The notes under the pieces were generated by a model, which ran no database searches, had not been told where the DNA came from, and was given only the letters and a program-made list of their open reading frames with translations. From Cytobacillus firmus (lineage in GTDB: Bacteria; Bacillota; Bacilli; Bacillales; Cytobacillaceae): 64,000 bases of DNA. A program made the position numbers and the translations under genes. The number at the start of each line of letters is the position of its first letter. The first letter of the stretch is position 1. Below, piece by piece: positions 24,699 through 32,933 of the stretch. The stretch lies in contig NZ_JAMBOJ010000007.1 in NCBI RefSeq assembly GCF_023715565.1, positions 40,294 to 104,293 of the forward strand, read 5' to 3'.

Positions 24699-25100
24699 TT
24701 GAAGCAGGTAGTAAACCTTAATGAAGAGACCCGCAGGCAAATATCGGATATTGAAAAAAAATGTGAAAAGCTTTCAGAAGAACTTCTTAATAAGTATAAA
24801 ACAGACTTTCAAACTGAAGAGGAAAATCTGGTAGTAGACCTGGTCAGAACGATTAAAGGCAGGCATGCTTCAGAAAACGATGTGTTTGAAAATGATTATG
24901 AATCCATTATGGAACTGGGAATTGAGACGGAGGAGGAATTTTTTCCGAATGCTTATATTCCCATCTGGAAATGCAAACAGGAAATGTTTCATTCAGTTGG
25001 GTATTTAACCAACCTGGATATTGATTCAATAGAGAAGAAACTGCTGCTTATGATTGAAGAAATGCTGGCAGATCGTATAGAAGGGGAAAACTATGAATAA
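24699..25100 (+). CDS. Conserved helical protein preceding a CobW GTPase gene
   Basis: The TTG at 24699 follows GAGGTGAT. The 133-residue acidic protein is predicted largely helical, with a heptad-like first half (RRQISDIEKKCEKLSEELLNK), and no signal or membrane segment. I do not recognise it. Its last 8 bases overlap the CobW-family GTPase gene, so the two are probably made in fixed ratio. No Zur-type box is visible upstream. Confidence 0.7.
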   Translation: MKQVVNLNEETRRQISDIEKKCEKLSEELLNKYKTDFQTEEENLVVDLVRTIKGRHASENDVFENDYESIMELGIETEEEFFPNAYIPIWKCKQEMFHSVGYLTNLDIDSIEKKLLLMIEEMLADRIEGENYE

Positions 25101-26013
25101 AACAGAAATATATATACTATCAGGTTTTCTTGGGAGCGGGAAAACGACGCTGCTAAAGCAGCTGCTCCAGGATGAAAAAAAGCAAGGCAGAAAAGTGGCA
25201 GTCATGATGAACGAGCTTGGGAAAGTTTCAATTGATTCGGACGCAGTTGATGATGGAGTGCCTTTAAAAGAGCTGCTTGACGGCTGTATATGCTGTACGA
25301 TTTCAGATAAACTTGAGGCCCAGCTTCAGGAACTACTGATGGTTGAAAAGCCGGAAGCGATCTATATTGAAACTACAGGTGCTGCTCATCCCATTGAAGT
25401 TCTGGATAGCATTCTTTCCCCGCTCTTTGCAGACAGGATGCAGGTAAAAGGCATTATTTCTGTTGTTGACAGTCCAAGATGGCTTAATAGAAATATGTTA
25501 AGCCCTCAGGTGCAGCAGCTTTTAATTGAGCAGGTAAGGCATGCAGACTTAATAATTTTGAATAAAGCAGATGAACTTTCTGATGCGGAACAAGCGCGGC
25601 TTACTATGGAGATTCAGGGTCTAAACAGCCAGGCGTCCACCATCTTAACTTCATACTCAAAGATTTCTGTGAAGCAGGTAAGAGGTATGTCCTCAGGGAA
25701 AAGGACCAAGGTATCCAGGACACATGTTTATTCTGATTTAAAGCTTAGCACGTTCGTTTATAGGTTTCAAAAAGCTGTCAATCAGACTGATTTTGAGGAT
25801 TTTCTTAGAGGACTTCCAGACACTGTGTATAGAATAAAAGGGTATATGAAGCTGAACTCTTCACAGTATCCGTATCTTTTTCAGTTTTCTTATGGAATGC
25901 CGCTTTATATGCAGGAAAACATTAATATGCCCCTGAATATGGTGTTTATTGGGGAGAATCTTGATTGGGCAGAAATCGAACAAAGGTTAAAAATTCTGGA
26001 AGCAACTAATTAA
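25093..26013 (+). CDS. CobW/COG0523-family G3E GTPase (metallochaperone type)
   Basis: The 306-residue protein begins with Walker A LSGFLGSGKTTLLKQ, has the metal-binding CxCC motif as GCICCTI, the Walker B-like ETTGAAHP, and NKADEL for guanine specificity. The C-terminal CobW domain is short (about 90 residues), making it smaller than YciC/ZinU zinc chaperones. COG0523 proteins insert Zn, Co or other metals into client proteins. The metal is not evident here; the linked 133-residue protein may be a partner. Confidence 0.87.
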   Translation: MNKTEIYILSGFLGSGKTTLLKQLLQDEKKQGRKVAVMMNELGKVSIDSDAVDDGVPLKELLDGCICCTISDKLEAQLQELLMVEKPEAIYIETTGAAHPIEVLDSILSPLFADRMQVKGIISVVDSPRWLNRNMLSPQVQQLLIEQVRHADLIILNKADELSDAEQARLTMEIQGLNSQASTILTSYSKISVKQVRGMSSGKRTKVSRTHVYSDLKLSTFVYRFQKAVNQTDFEDFLRGLPDTVYRIKGYMKLNSSQYPYLFQFSYGMPLYMQENINMPLNMVFIGENLDWAEIEQRLKILEATN

Positions 26014-26029
26014 TCAGGATAGTTAAAGT

Positions 26030-26058
26030 AAATCGCACTCATATGGTGCGATTTTTTT
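26030..26058 (+). terminator. Terminator of the CobW unit
   Basis: The stem AAATCGCAC/GTGCGATTT is followed by a T run. Confidence 0.88.
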
Positions 26059-26144
26059 ATTGTCTGAGTGAATGAAGAAAACCTTTTTTTGGGAAACTCA
26101 TTATATAATGCCTCACCGAAAAAACCTATAAATGAGTGGAATTT

Positions 26145-26978
26145 ATGAAAACTTTACACATCATCATGGTATTCATCTTTCTTCTTTTTGCAGGCGGCAC
26201 ACATACTTCTGCAGAAGAAGAGGGGATTAGCTGGCGGATTGAGATGCTGCCATGGGAGAAAGTGAATAGGATATTGCCGAAATACAGTAAATTTACCGTT
26301 CTGGATGTTGAAACAGGCAAGAAGTTTAAGGTTCAGCGGCGTGCCGGAAGCCATCATGCAGATGTTCAGCCATTAAATGCTGAAGAAACAAAAATCATGA
26401 AAAGCATTTACGGCGGAAAATGGAGCTGGAAACGGCGCGCCATCATAGTTATTAATGGAAATCAATGGATAGCGGCTTCCATGCATGGTATGCCCCACGG
26501 AGGAGGTGCACTGAAAAATAATTTTCCAGGGCACTTTTGCATTCATTTCTTTGGGAGTACTACACATCGGACAAACTTTATGGACTTATCACACAAGCTA
26601 ATGATTTTGAAAGCGGCAGGAAAGCTTGATGGATATCTCAATAATGCCAATCCATATGAAGTAATCAGTGCATTCATGGCAGGACTAAAACAGCAGGATA
26701 CCAGGATTGTCCAGTCAATTTCCCTCCAGCCTTTAGCATGGAATAAAGTCCTGCCCAGAATTGAGAAGGTAAGGCTAAGTGCGATGCCCGTCCTTCCGGC
26801 TGAGGATTTGACAGATGAGCTGAGCATGGAGGTGCCGGTGGAAGCAGATTGGCTTATAAAAAACCTCGGCAGACAGCATTTTCGAGGAAGCATATATCTT
26901 GTGCGCTTTTCACAGGCTGATCCATGGAAAGTGGATAATAAAAGGTTCTTAAAGGAAAATAAGTTAGTGAACGAATAA
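26145..26978 (+). CDS. Secreted protein with a possible L,D-transpeptidase-like site
   Basis: From ATG 26145 the 277-residue protein has a signal peptide (hydrophobic residues 4-20, cleavage near HTSAEE). The centre contains HGMPHGGGAL and GHFCIHFFGSTTH, which recalls the His...Cys layout of YkuD-type L,D-transpeptidases, but the usual SxGCIR pattern is not conserved. An enzymatic role at the cell wall is therefore only a suggestion. The ribosome site (GAGTGG) is weak and the start could be the in-frame GTG at 26136. Confidence 0.6.
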   Translation: MKTLHIIMVFIFLLFAGGTHTSAEEEGISWRIEMLPWEKVNRILPKYSKFTVLDVETGKKFKVQRRAGSHHADVQPLNAEETKIMKSIYGGKWSWKRRAIIVINGNQWIAASMHGMPHGGGALKNNFPGHFCIHFFGSTTHRTNFMDLSHKLMILKAAGKLDGYLNNANPYEVISAFMAGLKQQDTRIVQSISLQPLAWNKVLPRIEKVRLSAMPVLPAEDLTDELSMEVPVEADWLIKNLGRQHFRGSIYLVRFSQADPWKVDNKRFLKENKLVNE

Positions 26979-27014
26979 AAGCCTGAGAATAGACTCTCAG
27001 ACCTTTATTCGTTT
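26972..27014. terminator. Bidirectional terminator
   Basis: GAATAAA...CTGAGA pairs with TCTCAG...TTTATTC between convergent genes, with A/T tracts on both flanks. Confidence 0.75.
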
Positions 27015-27256
27015 TACTGTTTTTCGCCAAATTTGATGAATGTCCGCTCGTCTTCAACAAGGCCGCAAGCTGCACATTGAACCCTTTTATCAGGACCTTT
27101 GTAAGGCATATGGAAGGGGGACAACTGTTCACTGCTGTACTCTTCCAAAACATTTCCTGTCTGAGGATCCATCTTAATTGATTGAGGCACCTGCTGAATA
27201 ATATTGAATCGGCTTCTGTTTGTTTTACAGTTTGGGCACCGGTAAGGTGAATTCAT
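27014..27256 (-). CDS. Zinc-ribbon protein, unknown
   Basis: The 80-residue product has two CxxC pairs (CPNC near residue 7 and CAAC near residue 60), which together can form one zinc ribbon across an intervening 50-residue insert. GGAG lies 8 bases before ATG. There is no other recognisable domain. Such proteins are often nucleic-acid binding or accessory factors, but no role can be assigned. Confidence 0.7.
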   Translation of the reverse strand: MNSPYRCPNCKTNRSRFNIIQQVPQSIKMDPQTGNVLEEYSSEQLSPFHMPYKGPDKRVQCAACGLVEDERTFIKFGEKQ

Positions 27257-27340
27257 ACCTCATTCTCCTTTCTCGCATATTAGCTGTATTTTTTGCATTT
27301 ATAAATTTATTTATGTAAAAATACATCTAAGGAAATATAT

Positions 27341-27640
27341 TTGTTTCCTGTTTTGGAAGGGATGTGGCAAGCTATGGTTCCAGACTATGAAAAGCTTTTG
27401 AATGAATACAGGAAGCTATGGAATAACCGGAAACTCGAAGAAGATACTAACGCAGAAAATATTTTGAAGGAAGCAATCTCCAGGGAACTAAGGGACGAAA
27501 ACTCCCATCCAAGAGTCCGTAAAACTATCTATGAAAAATTTTACCTTGCTATTAAGAGAATTGCACAGTCAGACCTGGATGATAAATCCAAGGCAGCACT
27601 TATCCAAATCCATATCCATGAAGCAGAAGGCTTGAAATAG
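27341..27640 (+). CDS. Small conserved helical protein, unknown
   Basis: The 99-residue product is charged and predicted all-helical, without signal peptide. I keep the TTG at 27341, as AAGGA lies 7 bases upstream; in-frame ATGs at 27362 and 27374 are possible. No family recognised. A terminator follows directly. Confidence 0.6.
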   Translation: MFPVLEGMWQAMVPDYEKLLNEYRKLWNNRKLEEDTNAENILKEAISRELRDENSHPRVRKTIYEKFYLAIKRIAQSDLDDKSKAALIQIHIHEAEGLK

Positions 27641-27664
27641 GGAGGTTCAAACCTCCTTTTTATT
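27640..27664 (+). terminator. Terminator of the gene ending at 27640
   Basis: The stem GGAGGTT/AACCTCC with a short loop is followed by TTTTTATT. Confidence 0.75.
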
Positions 27665-27708
27665 AATCGCTTTTTTCTCAACGTTTGTCGTCACTTTTTA
27701 CTTATTAG

Positions 27709-27911
27709 CTGAGTTGATTGGAGCGGAGGGTGCGAGATCCTCGAAAATGCTATCGCATTTTCTTCGTACGGTGTTTACTCAGGTAAGCTTAACTAACGTC
27801 CTGCGGGAGTAGCTGGACAGGTGAGAGACCCCGCAGATGCGCAGCGTTGAGGAAGCTCACCGCCTGCTCCGCGGTTCGCTGAGCATCCTATTGCTGCAAA
27901 CGGACAACATT
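27709..27911 (+). repeat. Dispersed intergenic repeat, copy 1 of about 200 bp
   Basis: This block and 52438-52641 are the same element in inverted orientation, mostly identical by eye (about 85 percent, not computed) from CTGAGTTGATTGGAGCGGA at one end to CGGACAACATT at the other. It contains an internal hairpin (AAAATGC/GCATTTT) and GC-rich segments able to pair. No open frame runs through it. Similar sequences recur in many Bacillus genomes (from memory). Confidence 0.8.
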
Positions 27912-28048
27912 GTTAATTGTTAGCCAAAGCAACATTTAATGCGAGAAGAGCCTTTTTATTAGGCTTACTGCAGATTTCAAGATCCTTTCACATTTATCTC
28001 ACAAAATTAATGTAAGATAAAGATAAGATAGACATGAGGAGAAATCGT
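27912..28048 (+). promoter_or_regulatory. Upstream region of the two-component operon with direct repeats
   Basis: The gap from 27641 holds a terminator, the repeat above, and then this A/T-rich promoter region. TCACA at 27988-27992 recurs at 27999-28003, an 11-bp period typical of OmpR-type response-regulator boxes. TTTATCT and AGATAAA form an inverted repeat 15 bp apart just downstream, and TAAGAT near 28013 may be the -10. Confidence 0.45.
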
Positions 28049-29029
28049 ATGTCAAAAAAAATGTATGGGCTTTTCTTTTTATGGATCATAGCGGCCTTCC
28101 TTACTTCCTGTTCAGAAAAGAAACAGCCTGCAATACCAGAGGATATAAGCTTTGCTGCCACAGTAAATATCAAGGATATGACGATATCTTTTGTCGACCT
28201 GAAAAAAAAGGAGCTGGTGGGAGAATGGTCTATGGAAAAACCGTATACTGGCGCTTTGATTCTCCCGGATAATGATTCCATTCTCCTTTATGGAAAACAC
28301 CTTGAAACAGCTGATCTTTATTCCTTAAAGGAAGGCAAAATGATTGACAGCTGGGAAACAGGAGAAGGAATCGTAAATGGAATCCTAATTGATACGAATG
28401 AAATCGTTTTAGCAGATCAGCATTTAAACAAAATCAGGTTCTTTGATTTAAATGGAGAAGAAGAAAAACAGGTCGAATCTGAGATAGATCCGCTTACCCT
28501 GCTGGAATCCCGTGAAAAGAATAAGTTATTTGTTCTAAGCTTCAATCATAAAAAAATGGGAATTATCGACCTTAAATCTAAAGTGAAAAGCGGGGAGTTT
28601 ACGATCCATCCTTCAGCAGCCGGTGCGTGGCTTAATGAGAAAAACGGTGAAATCTGGGTCGGGGGACATGGAGAAGGTGTAGAGATTGAACAAAATATCC
28701 ACGTATATGATGAAGAAACGGGAAAGTTAAAGAAGAAAATTCCAGCCGCTTCGATGCCGATAAATTTTCTGGGACAAGAAAATCAAGTATATGTTCTAAG
28801 CCATGGTTCAAATATGTTATATAAAATTAATGAATCAGGTGAAGAAACAGCCTCTGTTTCGATTGCAGCAAATCCTTTTGAAATGACTTTTGCAGCACAT
28901 AAGCTATTAGTGGCCGGTTATGACAGCAATGATTTACATATACTGGATCCGGAAAGTTTAAAAACGCTTAAAAGTATCAAGGTTGGAGAGGGTCCTTTTA
29001 AAATAGTCATTAGGGAGAGTGTGAAATAA
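28049..29029 (+). CDS. Lipoprotein with beta-propeller (YVTN/WD40-like) domain
   Basis: The ATG at 28049 follows GAGGAG by 7 bases and beats the in-frame ATG at 28034. The signal ends in the lipobox FLTSC. The remaining roughly 300 residues show repeated beta-strand blades (for example KNKLFVLSFNHKKMGIIDLKS and EIWVGGHGEGVEIEQNIHVYD), as in YVTN-type propellers. It leads an operon with a response regulator and sensor kinase, so it may bind a ligand or signal on the outer face (inference). Confidence 0.75.
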   Translation: MSKKMYGLFFLWIIAAFLTSCSEKKQPAIPEDISFAATVNIKDMTISFVDLKKKELVGEWSMEKPYTGALILPDNDSILLYGKHLETADLYSLKEGKMIDSWETGEGIVNGILIDTNEIVLADQHLNKIRFFDLNGEEEKQVESEIDPLTLLESREKNKLFVLSFNHKKMGIIDLKSKVKSGEFTIHPSAAGAWLNEKNGEIWVGGHGEGVEIEQNIHVYDEETGKLKKKIPAASMPINFLGQENQVYVLSHGSNMLYKINESGEETASVSIAANPFEMTFAAHKLLVAGYDSNDLHILDPESLKTLKSIKVGEGPFKIVIRESVK

Positions 29030-29030
29030 C

Positions 29031-29702
29031 ATGCTGAATATCCTGATTATAGATGATGAAGCAGATATGAGGCATTTAATTGAAATGTACCTTGGGAATT
29101 CAGGGTTTGCATGCTTTTCAGCAGAAAGCGGCTTTGAAGCATATGGAATACTTGAAAATAATGTAATGGACTTAATTATTTTGGATATCATGATGCCTGG
29201 GGAGGATGGATTTGAAGTTTGTTCCAGAATAAGGGAAAAATCAAATGTGCCAATTATATTTCTCTCTGCTAAAGGGGAAGAGTGGGATAAAGTGAAAGCC
29301 CTGCAGTTAGGTGGGGATGACTATATTGTCAAACCTTTCAGTCCAGGAGAGCTTGTCGCCAGAATCAATGCTGTCCTTCGAAGAACAGGCGGATTAAAAA
29401 GTGACATGGATTCTATTCAAATTGGAAAGATTGCAATTGACATGAAGGCGAGAAAAGTTTCAGTTGCGGGAAAGCATGTCACGCTAACTCTAAAAGAATA
29501 TGAATTGCTTCTGTTTTTAATCGAACATAAAAGCCAGGTATTAAGCAGGGAGCAGCTTCTTGAATATATATGGGGCATTGATTATACAGGGAGTTTGAGA
29601 ACAGTGGATACTCATATAAAAACGCTTAGAATGAAGCTTGGGGTTGGAGATTATATTCAAACAGTCTGGGGAGTTGGCTATAAATTAGAGGTGCCGGATT
29701 AA
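29031..29702 (+). CDS. OmpR-family response regulator
   Basis: The 223-residue protein has a receiver domain with Asp8/Asp9, the phosphoacceptor Asp52 (IILDIMMPGEDG), Ser79 and Lys101 (YIVKPFSPGE). The C-terminal winged helix (about residues 128-220) includes LTLKEYELLLFL and VDTHIKTLRMKLG. It follows the lipoprotein gene by 1 base and overlaps the kinase gene at its stop codon. The likely targets include its own operon, given the 11-bp repeats upstream. Confidence 0.93.
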   Translation: MLNILIIDDEADMRHLIEMYLGNSGFACFSAESGFEAYGILENNVMDLIILDIMMPGEDGFEVCSRIREKSNVPIIFLSAKGEEWDKVKALQLGGDDYIVKPFSPGELVARINAVLRRTGGLKSDMDSIQIGKIAIDMKARKVSVAGKHVTLTLKEYELLLFLIEHKSQVLSREQLLEYIWGIDYTGSLRTVDTHIKTLRMKLGVGDYIQTVWGVGYKLEVPD

Positions 29703-31105
29703 TGAAATTCCTGACCAATAGCCTGGCTAAAAAAATGTGGCTGACTGTAACAGCCGCAATTATTATTACGATCCTATATTCCTATTTATTGTCTTACTTA
29801 TTTTATGAAAAGATTTATGTGGATAATGTCAGGGATTCCCTGCTGACTGAGGGGAGAAGCCTGGCTTCAGAGTACCACGGAGGTGCTTTAACAGAGGATA
29901 TCAGGAAAAAAATCGAATGGTATAATTCAAAGTCCGAAACAGAGATTTTTATAGTCAGTAATCCCAGAGAGCTTAGTGCCTGTCTGCCTTTTGAAATTGA
30001 CTATCAGACACTAATTGGTAAATCAGAGCGTGAAGAGCTTCTCAAAGGCATTCCAGTTGAAAAACTGGGCTATGAAAAAAGGTTTGACCGAAATATTATG
30101 GGTGTCATTATTCCGCTGCTTGATGATAATCGGCTTCAAGGCATTATATATTTATATGTTCCCCTCGCGAAGATTTCAGAGATTACCCGGGATTTTGCCT
30201 ATCTGTGGCTCGCTGCTGCGGCGGTATTTACTGTTATCAGCATCACTTTAGGTACCATGCTTGTTAAAAAACTGACAAGGCCTTTACTGGATATGAAAGA
30301 TGCAGCTGAACATGTCTCACAGGGAAACTATGATGTTCATTTAAAGATTGATTCAAAGGACGAAATTGGCCAGCTGGCCAACGCCTTCAATTATATGTCC
30401 TCCTCTATACGAAAAGAAGACGAAAAGAAAAGGGAATTTCTCGCGAATGTATCTCATGAGTTAAGAACCCCTATCAGCTATGTAAAAGGCTACAGTGAGG
30501 CGATCATTTCCGGAATGGAAAAATCCGAAGAGGACAGAAAAAAATACTTGCAGCTGATACTTAGAGAATCTCGAAGGATGGAACGTCTCGTTGGAGATTT
30601 ACTTGATTTATCCAAACTTGAATCTGACGAATACAAACTCGAAAAAATGCCGCTGCCATTGGCGCAGTTAATAGAGGACGCTATTGAGAAATATAAGCCG
30701 GTCCTCCGTGAAAAAAATGTTGATCTGCAATATCGCCTGAATCCTGAAGTAATCATTAACGGTGATGAAGGCAGGATTGAGCAGGTTATCCAAAATATTA
30801 TGGATAATTCCATCAGATATACAGCAGATGGCAGAATCTGCATCCGTTTATCTCAAGAGAGAGATCAATGCCTGATTGAAATAGAGGATACAGGAATAGG
30901 GATTTCAGAAGAACATTTAAGCAAAATTAAACAAAGGTTTTATAGAGTGAATAAAGGCAGAACAAGATCAGATGGAGGCACAGGTCTTGGTCTGGCAATT
31001 GCAGAAAAGCTGGTTAAGCTCCATCAAGGCGAGCTGACTGTGTTCAGTGAATTAAATAAGGGGACTACAGTTAGAATCATGCTGCCACTGCTTGAATTGA
31101 AGTAA
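29702..31105 (+). CDS. Membrane sensor histidine kinase
   Basis: The 467-residue kinase has two membrane helices (about residues 14-36 and 166-188) around an extracytoplasmic sensor of about 130 residues. A HAMP domain follows, then the H-box with His252 (FLANVSHELRTPISY), the N-box IQNIMDNSIRYT, and ATP lid motifs DTGIGIS and GGTGLGLAIA. It is complete and paired with the preceding response regulator. Two lipoproteins encoded in the same operon may contribute to signal perception. Confidence 0.93.
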   Translation: MKFLTNSLAKKMWLTVTAAIIITILYSYLLSYLFYEKIYVDNVRDSLLTEGRSLASEYHGGALTEDIRKKIEWYNSKSETEIFIVSNPRELSACLPFEIDYQTLIGKSEREELLKGIPVEKLGYEKRFDRNIMGVIIPLLDDNRLQGIIYLYVPLAKISEITRDFAYLWLAAAAVFTVISITLGTMLVKKLTRPLLDMKDAAEHVSQGNYDVHLKIDSKDEIGQLANAFNYMSSSIRKEDEKKREFLANVSHELRTPISYVKGYSEAIISGMEKSEEDRKKYLQLILRESRRMERLVGDLLDLSKLESDEYKLEKMPLPLAQLIEDAIEKYKPVLREKNVDLQYRLNPEVIINGDEGRIEQVIQNIMDNSIRYTADGRICIRLSQERDQCLIEIEDTGIGISEEHLSKIKQRFYRVNKGRTRSDGGTGLGLAIAEKLVKLHQGELTVFSELNKGTTVRIMLPLLELK

Positions 31106-31124
31106 ATATAGAGGAGATCTACTG

Positions 31125-31583
31125 ATGAAAAAACTAATGTTTATTTGGCTTGCGATAATGATAATTTTTAGCCTCGCTGCCTGCAGCAATAATAATGCAG
31201 CCGAAGAAGAGCCGCAATTCCTGGATGTAAAGTTATCTATAAAACCTGAAAAAGCAAAAGTGAATGAACCGGTTGTTTTTGAAGCAAAGGTTACTTATGG
31301 GGATGAAGAGGTTACTGATGCAGACGAAGTGAAGTTTGAGATCTGGAAAGCAAATGCCGAAGAACATGAAAAAGTACTTGTTGAACATGCTGAATACGGA
31401 ATCTATCGGTTGGAGAAAAGCTTTAAAGAAGAAGGTACCTATTATATATATTCACACGTTACGGCGCGCAGGATGCACAATATGCCTAAAAAGGAATTTG
31501 TTATCGGCAGTCCCAGTCCACCTGAAATAGATTCAGGCAGCCAGGAAGAAAATATGGATGACAATGAGCATGGCAGCCATTAA
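31125..31583 (+). CDS. FixH/YtkA-like lipoprotein
   Basis: The 152-residue protein has a lipobox LAAC (Cys 20), then a single immunoglobulin-like YtkA domain (about residues 33-125, LDVKLSIKPEKAKVNEPVVFEAKVTYG) and a His/Asp-rich tail ending EHGSH. Related proteins often occur with copper or respiratory genes, but no metal ligand set is obvious apart from the tail and a His-Met pair near MHNMP. It is last in the two-component operon. Confidence 0.8.
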   Translation: MKKLMFIWLAIMIIFSLAACSNNNAAEEEPQFLDVKLSIKPEKAKVNEPVVFEAKVTYGDEEVTDADEVKFEIWKANAEEHEKVLVEHAEYGIYRLEKSFKEEGTYYIYSHVTARRMHNMPKKEFVIGSPSPPEIDSGSQEENMDDNEHGSH

Positions 31584-31610
31584 AAATCAGCATTAGGCTG
31601 ATTTTTTATT
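31584..31610 (+). terminator. Terminator of the two-component operon
   Basis: The stem AAATCAGC/GCTGATTT is followed by a T run. Confidence 0.88.
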
Positions 31611-31647
31611 TTGAAATCGAGTAATTCTGCAGAAATTATTCTTTCAG

Positions 31648-31681
31648 GGGTATATATACCCATTTGTGGGTGCATATACCC
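31648..31681. repeat. Tandem GGGTATATATACCC palindromes
   Basis: A perfect 14-bp palindrome (31648-31661) is followed at 20-bp periodicity by a near copy, GGGTGCATATACCC (31668-31681). Operator-like arrangement in the long gap before the CAP-domain gene. Confidence 0.6.
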
Positions 31682-31832
31682 ATCACATTTGTTACATTGG
31701 TGTAATAAAAGTAAAAAAAAGAATAAGGATAAAAACCTGTCAATACTGATCTTTTAGTATATAAATGGTACTGGATAAGGAAGCTTCCATTAAAGACAAT
31801 AAAAGACAGAAAGCTATTTACCCAATTTAAGT

Positions 31833-31852
31833 GTTTATAAACGTTTATAAAC
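31833..31852. repeat. 20-bp perfect palindrome made of two GTTTATAAAC units
   Basis: Two identical 10-bp palindromes lie head to tail. The rest of the 31611-32041 gap is A/T-rich without a credible gene; an antisense frame across it lacks a ribosome site. Confidence 0.6.
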
Positions 31853-31970
31853 CCATTAAAATAAGTATTTATGAAACTTGAAGGCTGATATCTACCAGTA
31901 CCTAAGTCTATCTCAATAGCTGGATTCAAGAATTTGTAAAATCTGTCCAAAAATATTACGAAAAACCCTG

Positions 31971-31979
31971 TGTTATGAT
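31971..31979 (+). promoter_or_regulatory. Extended -10 promoter candidate of the CAP-domain gene
   Basis: TGTTATGAT provides an extended -10 (TGnTATGAT) about 63 bp before the ATG. The -35 is weak. Confidence 0.5.
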
Positions 31980-32041
31980 GATTGTGCAAGTCACACAGCA
32001 CCACACAACAAAGAAAACAAACACAGGGAGGATTTATATAC

Positions 32042-32782
32042 ATGAATAAGAAAGTTATTTACTCAGTAGCAGCGGCAGCGGCATTACTAGTATCAGCACC
32101 GGGAGCTAACCAGGCGGACGCAGCTTCAAATTGTCCTACTCCTGAGCAAGCTAAGAAAATGGTAGTTTCTCAATCTGGTAACCTAAGCCAGGAACAAATT
32201 AATAATATTCTTCAAAAATATCTTAAAAACTACAATATTGATAATGTACAAGTAAACAAACCGGCAGCACAAAAACAGGCAGCACCTGCACCTGCAAAAG
32301 CAGAGCAGCCTGCAAAAGCTCCAGCACAGCAGCCTGTAAAAGCACAAGAAACAGCAAAAGCACCTGCTGAACAGACAAAAGAAGCTGCACCTGCATCTTC
32401 TGAAGTAAGTGCTTACGAGAAAAAAGTTCTTGAATTAACGAACCAGGAACGTGAAAAAGCTGGAGTGCCTGCGCTTAAATTGGACGAAGAACTAAGCAAG
32501 GTAGCTCGTGAAAAATCACGTGATATGAAGTCTAAAGGATACTTTGACCATAACAGCCCAACTTACGGTTCACCTTTCGATATGATGAAGCAATTCGGCA
32601 TCTCATACACTACAGCAGGAGAAAACATTGCTATGGGCCAACAGTCTCCTGAAGAAGTTGTACAAGCTTGGATGAATAGTGAAGGCCACCGCAAAAACAT
32701 CATGAATGCCAACTTTACACACCTTGGTGTTGGCCATGTTGCTGATGGTAACTACTGGACACAGATGTTCATCGGAAAATAA
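32042..32782 (+). CDS. ykwD: Secreted CAP-domain protein, YkwD-like
   Basis: The ATG at 32042 follows GGGAGG. The 246-residue protein has a Sec signal peptide (cleavage after QADA), a conserved 50-residue N-terminal segment, and a Lys/Ala/Pro-rich linker (about residues 77-122). The C-terminal CAP/SCP domain has FDHNSPTYGSPFDMM, AGENIAMG and HRKNIMN motifs with the conserved His and Glu. CAP proteins of Bacillus are secreted; the biochemical role is not settled. The long upstream region with palindromes suggests elaborate control. Confidence 0.9.
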   Translation: MNKKVIYSVAAAAALLVSAPGANQADAASNCPTPEQAKKMVVSQSGNLSQEQINNILQKYLKNYNIDNVQVNKPAAQKQAAPAPAKAEQPAKAPAQQPVKAQETAKAPAEQTKEAAPASSEVSAYEKKVLELTNQEREKAGVPALKLDEELSKVAREKSRDMKSKGYFDHNSPTYGSPFDMMKQFGISYTTAGENIAMGQQSPEEVVQAWMNSEGHRKNIMNANFTHLGVGHVADGNYWTQMFIGK

Positions 32783-32796
32783 TATTTGAACGAATA

Positions 32797-32828
32797 AAAG
32801 GCAGCCTCTTCAGGCTGTCTTTTTTTTG
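32797..32828 (+). terminator. Terminator of the CAP-domain gene
   Basis: The stem AAAGGCAGCCT/AGGCTGTCTTT with CTTC loop is followed by T. Confidence 0.88.
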
Positions 32829-32933
32829 TACTATTATTCTTTATAGTATGGGCTTTCCCACCATGTATGTATTCAATCATTCATTGGAACATTAATAATA
32901 GCTGTTAAAATTGAATGACAACAGGTGATTTAA

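Noticed and set aside
31636..32043. 135-codon minus-strand open frame filling the gap before the CAP-domain gene
   Set aside because: It has no ribosome site, its composition is Phe/Tyr/Cys-rich as expected from antisense A/T-rich DNA, and it would cover the promoter and palindromes.
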